From Fibrobacterota bacterium (GTDB taxonomy: Bacteria > Fibrobacterota > Chitinivibrionia > Chitinivibrionales > Chitinispirillaceae): a stretch of DNA of 64,000 bases. The stretch lies in assembly GCA_023436205.1 (NCBI GenBank), contig JAEZKC010000099.1, positions 80,690 to 144,689 of the forward strand, read 5' to 3'. The translations under genes were made by a program, and so were the position numbers. Positions 16,861 through 24,770 of the stretch are shown here, in pieces (the stretch's first letter is position 1; the number at the start of each line of letters is the position of its first letter). The notes under the pieces are model-generated. The model was given only the letters and a program-made list of their open reading frames with translations. It ran no database searches and was not told the origin of the DNA.

Positions 16861-17484
16861 ATGGCAGTATATCACGGCCCTCGGTGCAGACAATGCCGCA
16901 GGGAAGGAACAAAGTTAATGCTTAAAGGGGAGCGGTGCAATTCTGAAAAGTGCGCCGTCGAACGTAGGCCTTTTCCTCCTGGTATGCGTGTGTCCAAAAG
17001 GAGACGTGCCGCTACTGAGTATAATACTCAGCTAAGAGAGAAGCAGAAGATTCGCAGAATTTACGGCGTTCTGGAAAAGCAGTTTGCTCTTTATTTCGAA
17101 GCTGCTTCCAAATCAACGGGTGTGACAGGTGAAGCTCTGCTTCAGATCCTTGAGATGCGTCTGGACAATATCGTGTATCGATTGGGTTTTGCCCCCTCCA
17201 GAAGCAGCGCTCGTCAATTGGTACTTCACAATCATTTTTCCGTAAATGGTAAAAAGGTTAATATTCCCTCTTACAGACTTAAAGAGGGTGATATCATTCA
17301 GGTTAAGCAGAAGAGCAATAGCCTCGACCTTATACATTCATCACTCAAAGCATTGAAGGATGTTCCTGATTGGCTGACCATTGATAAGGTCAAGTTGTCA
17401 GGCCAGGTTGTGCGTATTCCGGACCGTGCGGCTATACCTGTAAATGTACAGGAACAGCTTGTTGTCGAATTGTACTCCAGATAA
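16861..17484 (+). CDS. rpsD: 30S ribosomal protein S4, zinc-binding type
   Basis: 207-aa primary 16S rRNA binder. The N terminus has four cysteines (C9xxC12, then ERCNSEKC), the zinc-containing form. The S4 RNA-binding domain is LDNIVYRLGFAPSRSSARQ followed by VNGKKVNIPSYRLKEGD. In E. coli S4 represses the alpha operon. Good ribosome binding site GAGGAG at 16850-16855. Confidence 0.97.
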   Translation: MAVYHGPRCRQCRREGTKLMLKGERCNSEKCAVERRPFPPGMRVSKRRRAATEYNTQLREKQKIRRIYGVLEKQFALYFEAASKSTGVTGEALLQILEMRLDNIVYRLGFAPSRSSARQLVLHNHFSVNGKKVNIPSYRLKEGDIIQVKQKSNSLDLIHSSLKALKDVPDWLTIDKVKLSGQVVRIPDRAAIPVNVQEQLVVELYSR

Positions 17485-17502
17485 AAGGGGACTAGATACA
17501 AG

Positions 17503-18492
17503 ATGAAATGGAAGAGCTTGTTGATGCCCAAGGGCATCCAGTTGGAAAATCCTGAAAATATCCCCAATTATGCACGTGTCATTGTGGAACCTCTTGAAAG
17601 AGGCTGGGGACATACCATCGGAAACTCTTTGCGCAGAATCATGCTTTCTTCTCTGCAGGGAGCCGCAGTGGTATCGGTGCGCATTGAGGGTGCACCTCAT
17701 GAGTATTCAATGCTTGAGGGTGTTGTTGAAGATGTCACCGACATTATTCTTAACATTAAGCAACTGCGCCTCAAGCTGGTTTCTGATGAAGACACTACAC
17801 TGCGTCTGGAAGTGAGCGGAGAGGGTGAAGTAAAGGCTTCTGACATCGAAAAAAATCCCGATGTCGAAATTCTCAATCCTGATCTGCATATTGCAACTAT
17901 CAATTCTGATGCGAAGCTGAAAATTGAAATGCGTGTTTCAGATGGTCGTGGCTACGTCCCGGCCGAAATGAACAAACGTGAAGATGACCCTGTTGGGACA
18001 ATCCCGATTGACGCTCTGTTTTCCCCCATTACAAAAGTAAACTATGTGGTGGAAAACACTCGAGTTGGTCAGCGCACCGATCTTGATAAAATTATCTGCG
18101 ATATCTGGACTGATGGAAGTCTTACCGTTGAAGATGCCATCGGTTACGCTGCCAAACTGCTGTACGATCATCTTGAGACTTTCATCAACATCGAGGGTGA
18201 CTTCGAGCCTGTTGAAGAGACAATCAGAGATGAAAAAACGGAAAAGCTCAGACAGCTTCTCAAGATGAGAGTTGACGAACTGGAACTATCGGTGCGTTCA
18301 AACAACTGTCTTAGAGCTGCAAACATCCATACTCTCGCTGATCTGGTTAGAAACCAGGAATCTGACATGCTCAAATATAAGAATTTCGGAAGAAAATCTC
18401 TTATTGAGCTCAATCAGGTGCTGAGTAACCTCGGCTTATCGTTTGGGATGGATGTGGATAGAATCATGGGTCAGGAACCCGAAAACATCTGA
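17503..18492 (+). CDS. rpoA: RNA polymerase alpha subunit
   Basis: 329-aa subunit that dimerises to seed RNA polymerase assembly. The N-terminal domain has VEPLERGWGHTIGNSLRRIM and the EGVVEDVTDIILNIKQL strand. The C-terminal domain, which contacts UP elements and activators, has ELSVRSNNCLRAANIHTL and the helix-hairpin-helix NFGRKSLIELNQVLSNLGL. Same length as E. coli alpha (329 aa). Confidence 0.98.
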   Translation: MKWKSLLMPKGIQLENPENIPNYARVIVEPLERGWGHTIGNSLRRIMLSSLQGAAVVSVRIEGAPHEYSMLEGVVEDVTDIILNIKQLRLKLVSDEDTTLRLEVSGEGEVKASDIEKNPDVEILNPDLHIATINSDAKLKIEMRVSDGRGYVPAEMNKREDDPVGTIPIDALFSPITKVNYVVENTRVGQRTDLDKIICDIWTDGSLTVEDAIGYAAKLLYDHLETFINIEGDFEPVEETIRDEKTEKLRQLLKMRVDELELSVRSNNCLRAANIHTLADLVRNQESDMLKYKNFGRKSLIELNQVLSNLGLSFGMDVDRIMGQEPENI

Positions 18493-18542
18493 TTTTGAAT
18501 TGACTAATTCATTTATTGTAAATTAAGGAAAAGGTTTAAGCC

Positions 18543-19034
18543 ATGCGCCACTTAGTATCCGGACGGAAACTTAACAGAACCGCCAGCCATCGCAAGGCCA
18601 TGCTTTCGAATCTGGCAGTATCGATCCTCGATAAGGAGAGGGTGACGACGACGCTGGCAAAGGCAAAGGAAGTGCGCAGCGTTGTTGAGCGTCTTATTAC
18701 CTACGGGAAAAAAGGCAGTGACAATCTGCACGCAATCCGTCTCGCAGCACGTAGAATCAATGATAAAACGGTTCTCAAGAAGCTGTTTGAAGACATCGCT
18801 CCCAGCTACAAGGAACGTGAAGGCGGTTACACGAGAATTATCAAGACTGTTGACCGCAAGGGTGATAATGCCCCCATGTCTATTATCGAGCTTGTGGGTA
18901 GAGGCGGGCAGGACGCTGTAAGAAAGCGCAAAAAGAGAGCAAAGGCCAAAACTGAAGCCCCCAAGGCTCAGGAATCACAGGCTCCTGCTGCAGAGAGCGC
19001 TCCCGAAGCATCATCTGAATCTGGAAAAGAATAA
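18543..19034 (+). CDS. rplQ: 50S ribosomal protein L17 with acidic/Ala-rich tail
   Basis: 163-aa tunnel-exit protein. MRHLVSGRKLNRTASHRKAM and the GDNAPMSIIELVG end define the conserved ~120-aa core. A ~45-residue tail rich in K/A then A/E/S/P (KAQESQAPAAESAPEASSES) follows; such tails occur in Bacteroidota and Fibrobacterota L17 and are probably disordered. The class II aldolase gene begins 39 bases downstream with no terminator between. Confidence 0.96.
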   Translation: MRHLVSGRKLNRTASHRKAMLSNLAVSILDKERVTTTLAKAKEVRSVVERLITYGKKGSDNLHAIRLAARRINDKTVLKKLFEDIAPSYKEREGGYTRIIKTVDRKGDNAPMSIIELVGRGGQDAVRKRKKRAKAKTEAPKAQESQAPAAESAPEASSESGKE

Positions 19035-19073
19035 GCATTATCATTGGTGCATACTTCTCCGAAAGGATCAATC

Positions 19074-20069
19074 ATGGCAGTTAGCTACAAAGAACTCGGT
19101 TTTGTCAATACTAAAGAGATGTTCAAAAAAGCGTTTGAAGGTGGATATGCTATTCCTGCATACAACTTCAACAACATGGAGCAGATCCAGTCAATCATCA
19201 CAGCTTGTGGCAAGTCGAATTCTCCTGTGATCATGCAGGTTTCCAGTGGCGCACGCAAATACGCCAATGCCACACTGCTTCGTTATATGGCTCAGGGTGC
19301 TGTTCAGATGGCTCGGGAAGCCGGCCACAACATGCCCATCGCACTGCATCTCGATCATGGTGATACTTACGATCTTTGCGTACAGTGCATCGAAAGCGGC
19401 TTTTCATCAGTTATGATCGATGGTTCACACCACTCATACGAAAAGAACGTCGAACTTACTGCCAAAGTGGTAGAGTATGCTCACAAGCATGACGTGACAG
19501 TGGAAGGTGAACTCGGTGTTCTTGCCGGAATCGAAGATGATGTGGTTGCTGCCAAGTCAATCTACACTCAGCCCGATCAGGTTGAAGACTTTGTAAAGAA
19601 AACCGGCGTTGATTCACTGGCTATTTCAATTGGTACTTCTCATGGTGCTTTCAAGTTCAAGCCCGAGCAGTGCACTATGAACGAGCAGGGTGTGCTTGTT
19701 CCCCCTCCGCTGCGTTTCGACATCCTTGAGGAAATCGAACGTAGAATTCCAGGCTTCCCGATTGTTCTCCACGGTGCAAGCTCTGTACTTCCCGAGTATG
19801 TTCAGATCATCAATAACAATGGTGGAAAGCTCAAGGCTGCTGTAGGTATTCCTTCAGAACAGCTTAGACGTGCTGCCAAGTCCGCTGTCTGCAAAATCAA
19901 CATTGACTCTGATGGTCGTCTGGTTCTGACCGCTATCATCAGAAAAGTTTTTGCTGACAGCCCTGCAGAATTCGATCCCAGAAAGTATCTTGGACCTGCA
20001 AGAGAAGAGCTTATCAAGATGATGATTGATAAGAATGAAAATGTTCTCGGCAGTGCCGGCAAAGCTTAA
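19074..20069 (+). CDS. fba: Class II fructose-bisphosphate aldolase
   Basis: 331-aa zinc-dependent aldolase, cleaving fructose 1,6-bisphosphate into DHAP and glyceraldehyde 3-phosphate. The TIM-barrel signatures are YNFNNMEQIQ, the zinc-binding LHLDHGDTYD (histidine 95 region), DGSHHSYEKNV, VEGELGVLAGIEDD, GTSHGAFKFKP and VLHGASSVLP, followed by KINIDSDGRL. ATG at 19074 is chosen since GAAAGGA lies at 19061-19067; the longer form from 19044 lacks family similarity. It sits at the tail of the alpha operon and ends with a strong terminator, suggesting transcription with the ribosomal genes. Confidence 0.95.
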   Translation: MAVSYKELGFVNTKEMFKKAFEGGYAIPAYNFNNMEQIQSIITACGKSNSPVIMQVSSGARKYANATLLRYMAQGAVQMAREAGHNMPIALHLDHGDTYDLCVQCIESGFSSVMIDGSHHSYEKNVELTAKVVEYAHKHDVTVEGELGVLAGIEDDVVAAKSIYTQPDQVEDFVKKTGVDSLAISIGTSHGAFKFKPEQCTMNEQGVLVPPPLRFDILEEIERRIPGFPIVLHGASSVLPEYVQIINNNGGKLKAAVGIPSEQLRRAAKSAVCKINIDSDGRLVLTAIIRKVFADSPAEFDPRKYLGPAREELIKMMIDKNENVLGSAGKA

Positions 20070-20094
20070 TTACTAATTAAGTCAGAATATTTGA

Positions 20095-20128
20095 AGCCTG
20101 TCCCGTCTTTTTGGGATGGGCTTTTTTT
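20095..20128 (+). terminator. Rho-independent terminator after fba
   Basis: AGCCTGTCCC (20095-20104) pairs with GGGATGGGCT (20113-20122) with two G-T wobbles, followed by seven Ts. It closes the superoperon. Confidence 0.9.
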
Positions 20129-20188
20129 ATTCATTTGCATATAATCATTATAAGACTTGTTTTAGGGTTTGTATCGTATAGGAATGAA

Positions 20189-20217
20189 TTGAGGAGCTCA
20201 GAGCACTATTTTATACC
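20189..20217 (+). promoter_or_regulatory. Possible sigma-70 promoter for the GH1 gene
   Basis: TTGAGG, 17 bases, TATACC; four of six matches in each box. It lies about 36 bases before the GH1 start codon and downstream of the fba terminator. Only a pattern match. Confidence 0.35.
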
Positions 20218-20252
20218 TTTACTAACTTATCCTGTAATGCTAGAGGTGATTA

Positions 20253-21611
20253 ATGAGTTTTCCAAAGGGTTTTGCGTGGGGTGCGGCGACCGCTTCCTAT
20301 CAGGTTGAAGGTGCTGCTTTTGAGGATGGCAAAGGGCTTGGGATCTGGGATGTTTTTTGCAAAAGGGAAAATTCTATTTGGCATGGACATAACGGTGATG
20401 TGGCCTGTGATCATTACCACAGGTGGGCTGAAGATGTTGCTATAATGAAAAACATCGGGCTGAGCGCATACCGAATGGAGCTGAGCTGGCCAAGAATTAT
20501 GCCCCACGGAAGAGGTGAGATCAATCAGAAAGGTGTTGATTTTTACGATAACTTGATTGATAAACTTCTTGAATCGGGGATAGCCCCATGGATCACGCTT
20601 TATCACTGGAATCTTCCCCATGCGCTCCAGTTGGAGGGCGGATGGCAGAATCCGGAATCATTTCGCTGGTTCGCTGATTATGTTTCCATTGTAGTGAACA
20701 AGTTTTCTGATCGTGTAAACCACTGGATTACACTCAATGAACCTCAAGTTGTTATTGTAAATGGAATGATAAACGGGGTAAATGCTCCTGGGTTGAAGCT
20801 GAGCATAGCTGAGGCATTGCAGGCGGGGCATCATCTCTTGCTTGCTCACGGACATGCTGTTTCGGCTATTCGAAGCGGAGCCAAACTCAAGCCTGAAATT
20901 GGTTACGCTCCTGTAGGGTGGCTCAGAATTCCTCATACAACCGATACTAAAGATGTGGAAGCTGCCCGAAACGCCACATTCGAAGTGGACCCGGAATCAC
21001 TCTGGAACAGTTCATGGTGGATGGATCCGGTTTTTCTTGGCCATTATCCCGAGCAGGGGTTGGCGGCTTACGGTAATGCTGCTCCCAAGGTCGGTTCACA
21101 GGATATGGAGATAATTAGTCAGGAAGTGGACTTCTTTGGTGCTAATCTGTATACGGCAACAACTGTGCGGGCTTCTGAAAAAGGCGGTAGCGAAATAGTC
21201 AATAATCCTGTTGGCTACCAGATGAACACCTATGAATGGGTGATTGTGCCGGAGATTCTTTACTGGGCCGGGAAGTTCTATTTTGATCGGTATAAAAATC
21301 CGATGGTGGTGACAGAGAACGGAGTTGCTATCTCGGAGGTGGTATCCAGAAATGGCAGAGTGCAGGATCCTCAAAGGGTGGAGTACATTGCGAAGCATTT
21401 AATCGAGATGCATCGGGCTATTGAGGAAGGTGTACCGTACAAGGGTTATTTTTACTGGAGTTTACTGGATAATTTTGAATGGCAGTGGGGCTACAAACAT
21501 CGTTTTGGTTTGGTGTATGTGGATTTCGCAACCGGACAACGGATTCCCAAGGATTCTGCAAGCTACTATGGCGAAGTGATACGAAGCGATGGTGATGTGT
21601 TATACAGTTAG
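20253..21611 (+). CDS. GH1 family beta-glucosidase
   Basis: 452-aa glycoside hydrolase family 1 enzyme, retaining mechanism, cleaving beta-glucosides or related beta-glycosides such as cellobiose. No signal peptide, so cytoplasmic. The N-terminal signature is FAWGAATASYQVEGA. The acid/base E163 is in WITLNEP, and the nucleophile E355 in VVTENG. The +/- subsite and glycone-binding elements YHWNLP and WSLLDNFEWQWGY are present. The start has AGAGGTGA at 20242-20249. It stands alone between terminators, as expected of a catabolic gene that completes breakdown of imported oligosaccharides. Exact substrate cannot be told. Confidence 0.94.
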   Translation: MSFPKGFAWGAATASYQVEGAAFEDGKGLGIWDVFCKRENSIWHGHNGDVACDHYHRWAEDVAIMKNIGLSAYRMELSWPRIMPHGRGEINQKGVDFYDNLIDKLLESGIAPWITLYHWNLPHALQLEGGWQNPESFRWFADYVSIVVNKFSDRVNHWITLNEPQVVIVNGMINGVNAPGLKLSIAEALQAGHHLLLAHGHAVSAIRSGAKLKPEIGYAPVGWLRIPHTTDTKDVEAARNATFEVDPESLWNSSWWMDPVFLGHYPEQGLAAYGNAAPKVGSQDMEIISQEVDFFGANLYTATTVRASEKGGSEIVNNPVGYQMNTYEWVIVPEILYWAGKFYFDRYKNPMVVTENGVAISEVVSRNGRVQDPQRVEYIAKHLIEMHRAIEEGVPYKGYFYWSLLDNFEWQWGYKHRFGLVYVDFATGQRIPKDSASYYGEVIRSDGDVLYS

Positions 21612-21715
21612 TGTAGGTATTGATAAATGATCAGCAGAATTTTGGTGATGTTTATAGCGGATGGTATATTTAGTTTATTTGACATTAATGCTGATCAGGT
21701 TTCGGAGGAGAAGTG

Positions 21716-22624
21716 ATGACCAGAAATCGTTTTGTAAAGGCTGCAGTAGTAATTGGTTCCATTTTGACCGCTGCATACTGTCAGGATGTAATAATCAGTA
21801 ATCCTTCACCCTGGATGACACTCCGTAGTGATTCGGTGATGGTTACCGTTCAGGCAGATACATCAAAGTTGCCCAAGAAGAGCATTTTGTTCAAGGTCAG
21901 GCAGCATAATGGTACTAAGCTGACCACTCTTTTTTCTAAAAGCGTGAAAATGGAGGATGTGAGTGGTGATTTTTTTCTTGGTTCCCTGAAAGGGTCCACC
22001 CTGGGAGGATCGAGTCTGGTGAGTCTCGAATGGAGTGTTCCGGGAACGGAGCTCAAGGGAGTTCTGGGGCCTGTTGGAATGGTGAAGTTGAGTGAGCAGA
22101 AGCCGGTTCTCAGTGCAGTAAAGTTAAAGGATGGGATTTCTGCAGACCAGGTTAAAGATGAGCTTTCAAAGAGTGAAATGGTTAAGCTTGGGGCATCATC
22201 GTTTCAAATCGGCTGGAATAAAGAAGCTTTATTTATCGCTGTGAACAAGGATGGTAGCGGGGCACAGTTGCAATTTGCCTTTGATGGGAAGTGCGGCAAG
22301 AATGCCTTTTTGTCCTGGGCAGACAGGTTTGTAACCTATGCTGCTGATCAGGATTCGGTTTTTGGCACACATTACAAGCGTGACTTTGATAACACGGCAA
22401 TTCAGTACTCGGAGATGAAGTGGGGTGATGGACTGCTGCTTCATAAGTCGGATTCATTGAGAGTGATAAAGGTTTTGTGGCACGAAATCGGTGTGCTTCC
22501 TTTTGAGGAGCGGAATATAGGAATCTTTTGCAGCGAAACTATCGGTAAGGCATCTCAGGTTTATCCTTCAGGGGCTCAGCGGGAGATCCCGGGAACCTGG
22601 GGTGATGTAAAGCTAGAAAAGTAG
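21716..22624 (+). CDS. Exported protein of unknown function
   Basis: 302 aa. A signal peptide is visible (MTRNRFVKAAVVIGSILTAA, cut probably near YCQ). The body has an Ig/FN3-like first half (SNPSPWMTLRSDSVMVTVQAD), then a region (FQIGWNKEALFIAVNKD) reminiscent of CBM9-like beta-sandwich domains. That resemblance is weak and is inference only. ATG at 21716 is preferred to the GTG one codon earlier because GGAGGAG lies 5 bases upstream. The 100-base leader holds a 9-bp inverted repeat (TGATCAGCA, 21628-21636, and TGCTGATCA, 21689-21697). I do not recognise the family. Confidence 0.75.
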   Translation: MTRNRFVKAAVVIGSILTAAYCQDVIISNPSPWMTLRSDSVMVTVQADTSKLPKKSILFKVRQHNGTKLTTLFSKSVKMEDVSGDFFLGSLKGSTLGGSSLVSLEWSVPGTELKGVLGPVGMVKLSEQKPVLSAVKLKDGISADQVKDELSKSEMVKLGASSFQIGWNKEALFIAVNKDGSGAQLQFAFDGKCGKNAFLSWADRFVTYAADQDSVFGTHYKRDFDNTAIQYSEMKWGDGLLLHKSDSLRVIKVLWHEIGVLPFEERNIGIFCSETIGKASQVYPSGAQREIPGTWGDVKLEK

Positions 22625-22666
22625 TTGCAGATTTTTGTGTAATTAGCTATTTTACTGCATCTTCAT

Positions 22667-22743
22667 GGTGGCTGTAGTTCAATGGTTAGAGCACTGGATT
22701 GTGGTTCCAGACGTTGGGGGTTCGAGTCCCCTCAGCCACCCCA
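22667..22743 (+). tRNA. tRNA-His (GTG)
   Basis: A full cloverleaf: acceptor GTGGCTG/CAGCCAC, D-arm with TTCAATGGTTAGAGC, anticodon stem-loop CTGGATTGTGGTTCCAG with anticodon GTG, T-arm GGGGGTTCGAGTCCCC. The extra 5' G (position -1, base 22667) and the C73 discriminator are the identity elements for histidine. CCA is encoded. A terminator follows 38 bases later. Confidence 0.97.
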
Positions 22744-22780
22744 AAAGTCCTCAGTTTAGATAATAGTATATAGTATATAT

Positions 22781-22820
22781 GGGCGGTTTTTTAGCGATGA
22801 AAAACCGCCCTTCTTTTTTT
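22781..22820 (+). terminator. Rho-independent terminator after tRNA-His
   Basis: GGGCGGTTTT (22781-22790) pairs perfectly with AAAACCGCCC (22801-22810) and is followed by TTCTTTTTTT. The following 290 bases to the next gene show nothing recognisable. Confidence 0.92.
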
Positions 22821-23112
22821 GATTGTGGATCGCCAACCTTCTTTAATTGGTCCTATCCTTCAGCTATCTGCTCAGTTGCGTTCTGATATCTCATCCAGTC
22901 AAACTATCTGCCATTCTAAATGCCACTGGTTTTTGGGGAATCTGTATCAAATAGAGGTTGTGAGGGGAAAGCAGAAAAATTCGTAGAAGAGCCGTTGTCC
23001 TGTTTAAGTAATGAAATTATATTGACTAGTAAACAAATTGGCAGACCGTAGTTATTGCTGTTTGTAAGTAGTGCTGGTTAGCAATCTTCGCTGATGATTA
23101 TGGTAGGATAGC

Positions 23113-24609
23113 ATGAATTCTTTCATTCTTTTCCGGGTGGTTAAGAATATTATGTGTTTTGCATCAATTCGGATATTTCTGTTTGCGCTCCTTTGCTCCC
23201 CTTTTTTACACCATCATACAACAAATCTGGTGAAAAGATTATTTGAAACCACAAACACAATGAGAGTAAATCATCTACTGTACCAAATGGCTTTTCTCTT
23301 TATTTTCGAAACTGTATCTGTTCATTCAGCTGCCGCTCAAACTCAAAGCACCAACCCTGTAGCAGAAACTTCAATTTGCACCGGTGATGCAGAAAAGGGT
23401 GCACGCAAGCACAAGGCAGACACGATCCGCACTGAATTCTTTCAAAAAGTATCAATCCCTTATCATTACGGTCTTTTTCACACTGAATATTTCAGAAGTG
23501 CAGATTTCTACGAATCAGATTATCTGGCTGATATTAACGAAAGGCATAAATTCTACGATGGATTTGAACTGCCGCAAGAGTGGCAGAAAAAACTGGGTAG
23601 TCGATCTCAAATAATTGGTGTTGTTGATATGCTTCTGAATCCGGTACAGAAAGGCATCACTCCGAAGTATTATGGAGATGATTTTTCGGATTACGGGTAC
23701 GTTGTAAGAAGTGAATCTGGAGATACATCGGGGCACTATACCGTTCTCTTTCTGATTTTCCAAGGATATGTTGAGCAAAAGGGACCACAGTATGAGTTAC
23801 AGGAACTGAACAGGGCTGTGCGCCGAGAGATTGCTGCTATGGGAGAAACAACAAACGTTCTGCTTTCTTATATCGATAGTAGTACTGTAATGATTGAAGC
23901 GAGTGCTCCCGGACCAAAAGGTTCCGATATCGAAACCGAGGTAAAAAAGTACACTTTTTCCAGATCAAAAAAGGGAAAATGGCTGCTTGAGAAGATTTCA
24001 GAACTGATTATCAAAAAGGTGGAAGAGGGCAAGCTTTATGTAGACAGTTTGGATTATACAGTCAAATCCTCTCAGAAAATCAGTTTATTTGGGAATGATG
24101 ATGAAATTAGGAAAGTACTTTGTTCAAAAGAGACCTATATTATAATCAAACGAGCTTTTAAGATTTCCAAGCCCCCTCAGGGAATGATTCCACAATTAGG
24201 TCCCGATGATTCTCTGTCTTATTTCCTCCCTTTAATTACCTCGTCAAATAGCCTTAAAAATTATATTTACATAATTGATTATAACAAGAGATCCGAAGAT
24301 GCAATGAGAAAAATGTACATGGTATGCCAGAATGAGAAAAGTGTATGGGATGTAAAGTTTCAAATGGAGTTGAGTTTCCTCGCTCCGTTCGGGGGAGAAC
24401 CTATTCATTCTTTCTCAATAGGTGAAGGTTGGTTTGACATTACATTTGAGTTCGGTATGAGATGGAAGAGTAATGTGTGTTCACATTTCAAATATGATCC
24501 TTCAATGCGTAAGTGGAATATATTTGGCGAATCAAGTTCAGAAGAATCGTATGATGGTGGAGTTCAGTCTCTAGGTTTGAGGTGTAGTGTTGAAGAATAT
24601 CATAATTGA
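23113..24609 (+). CDS. Orphan exported protein
   Basis: 498 aa from ATG at 23113, or 449 aa from an in-frame ATG at 23260 whose product has a cleaner signal peptide (LLYQMAFLFIFETVSV then AAAQ). Neither start has a strong ribosome binding site; AGGATA sits before 23113. The mature part is hydrophilic, with no repeats, cysteine clusters or catalytic motif I can name. The composition is more AT-rich than its neighbours, and it follows a tRNA gene, so acquisition is possible. Family not recognised. Confidence 0.65.
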   Translation: MNSFILFRVVKNIMCFASIRIFLFALLCSPFLHHHTTNLVKRLFETTNTMRVNHLLYQMAFLFIFETVSVHSAAAQTQSTNPVAETSICTGDAEKGARKHKADTIRTEFFQKVSIPYHYGLFHTEYFRSADFYESDYLADINERHKFYDGFELPQEWQKKLGSRSQIIGVVDMLLNPVQKGITPKYYGDDFSDYGYVVRSESGDTSGHYTVLFLIFQGYVEQKGPQYELQELNRAVRREIAAMGETTNVLLSYIDSSTVMIEASAPGPKGSDIETEVKKYTFSRSKKGKWLLEKISELIIKKVEEGKLYVDSLDYTVKSSQKISLFGNDDEIRKVLCSKETYIIIKRAFKISKPPQGMIPQLGPDDSLSYFLPLITSSNSLKNYIYIIDYNKRSEDAMRKMYMVCQNEKSVWDVKFQMELSFLAPFGGEPIHSFSIGEGWFDITFEFGMRWKSNVCSHFKYDPSMRKWNIFGESSSEESYDGGVQSLGLRCSVEEYHN

Positions 24610-24770
24610 GTTTGATCAGAGTAAAGGCCTCTTTTGTCATATTGCATAGGATCTGTTGGTAAATTATATACTCATCTGCTTTCCATGAACAATTTCAACC
24701 TTCTTCTCGAGAAAATCAAAAACGAGCAGGTTGTTACTGAACCGGTATAAAAAGGAGAGGTGGTGGCCTA

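Noticed and set aside
22667..23112. tRNA-anchored genomic island
   Set aside because: No integrase gene and no direct repeat of the tRNA 3' end within the window.
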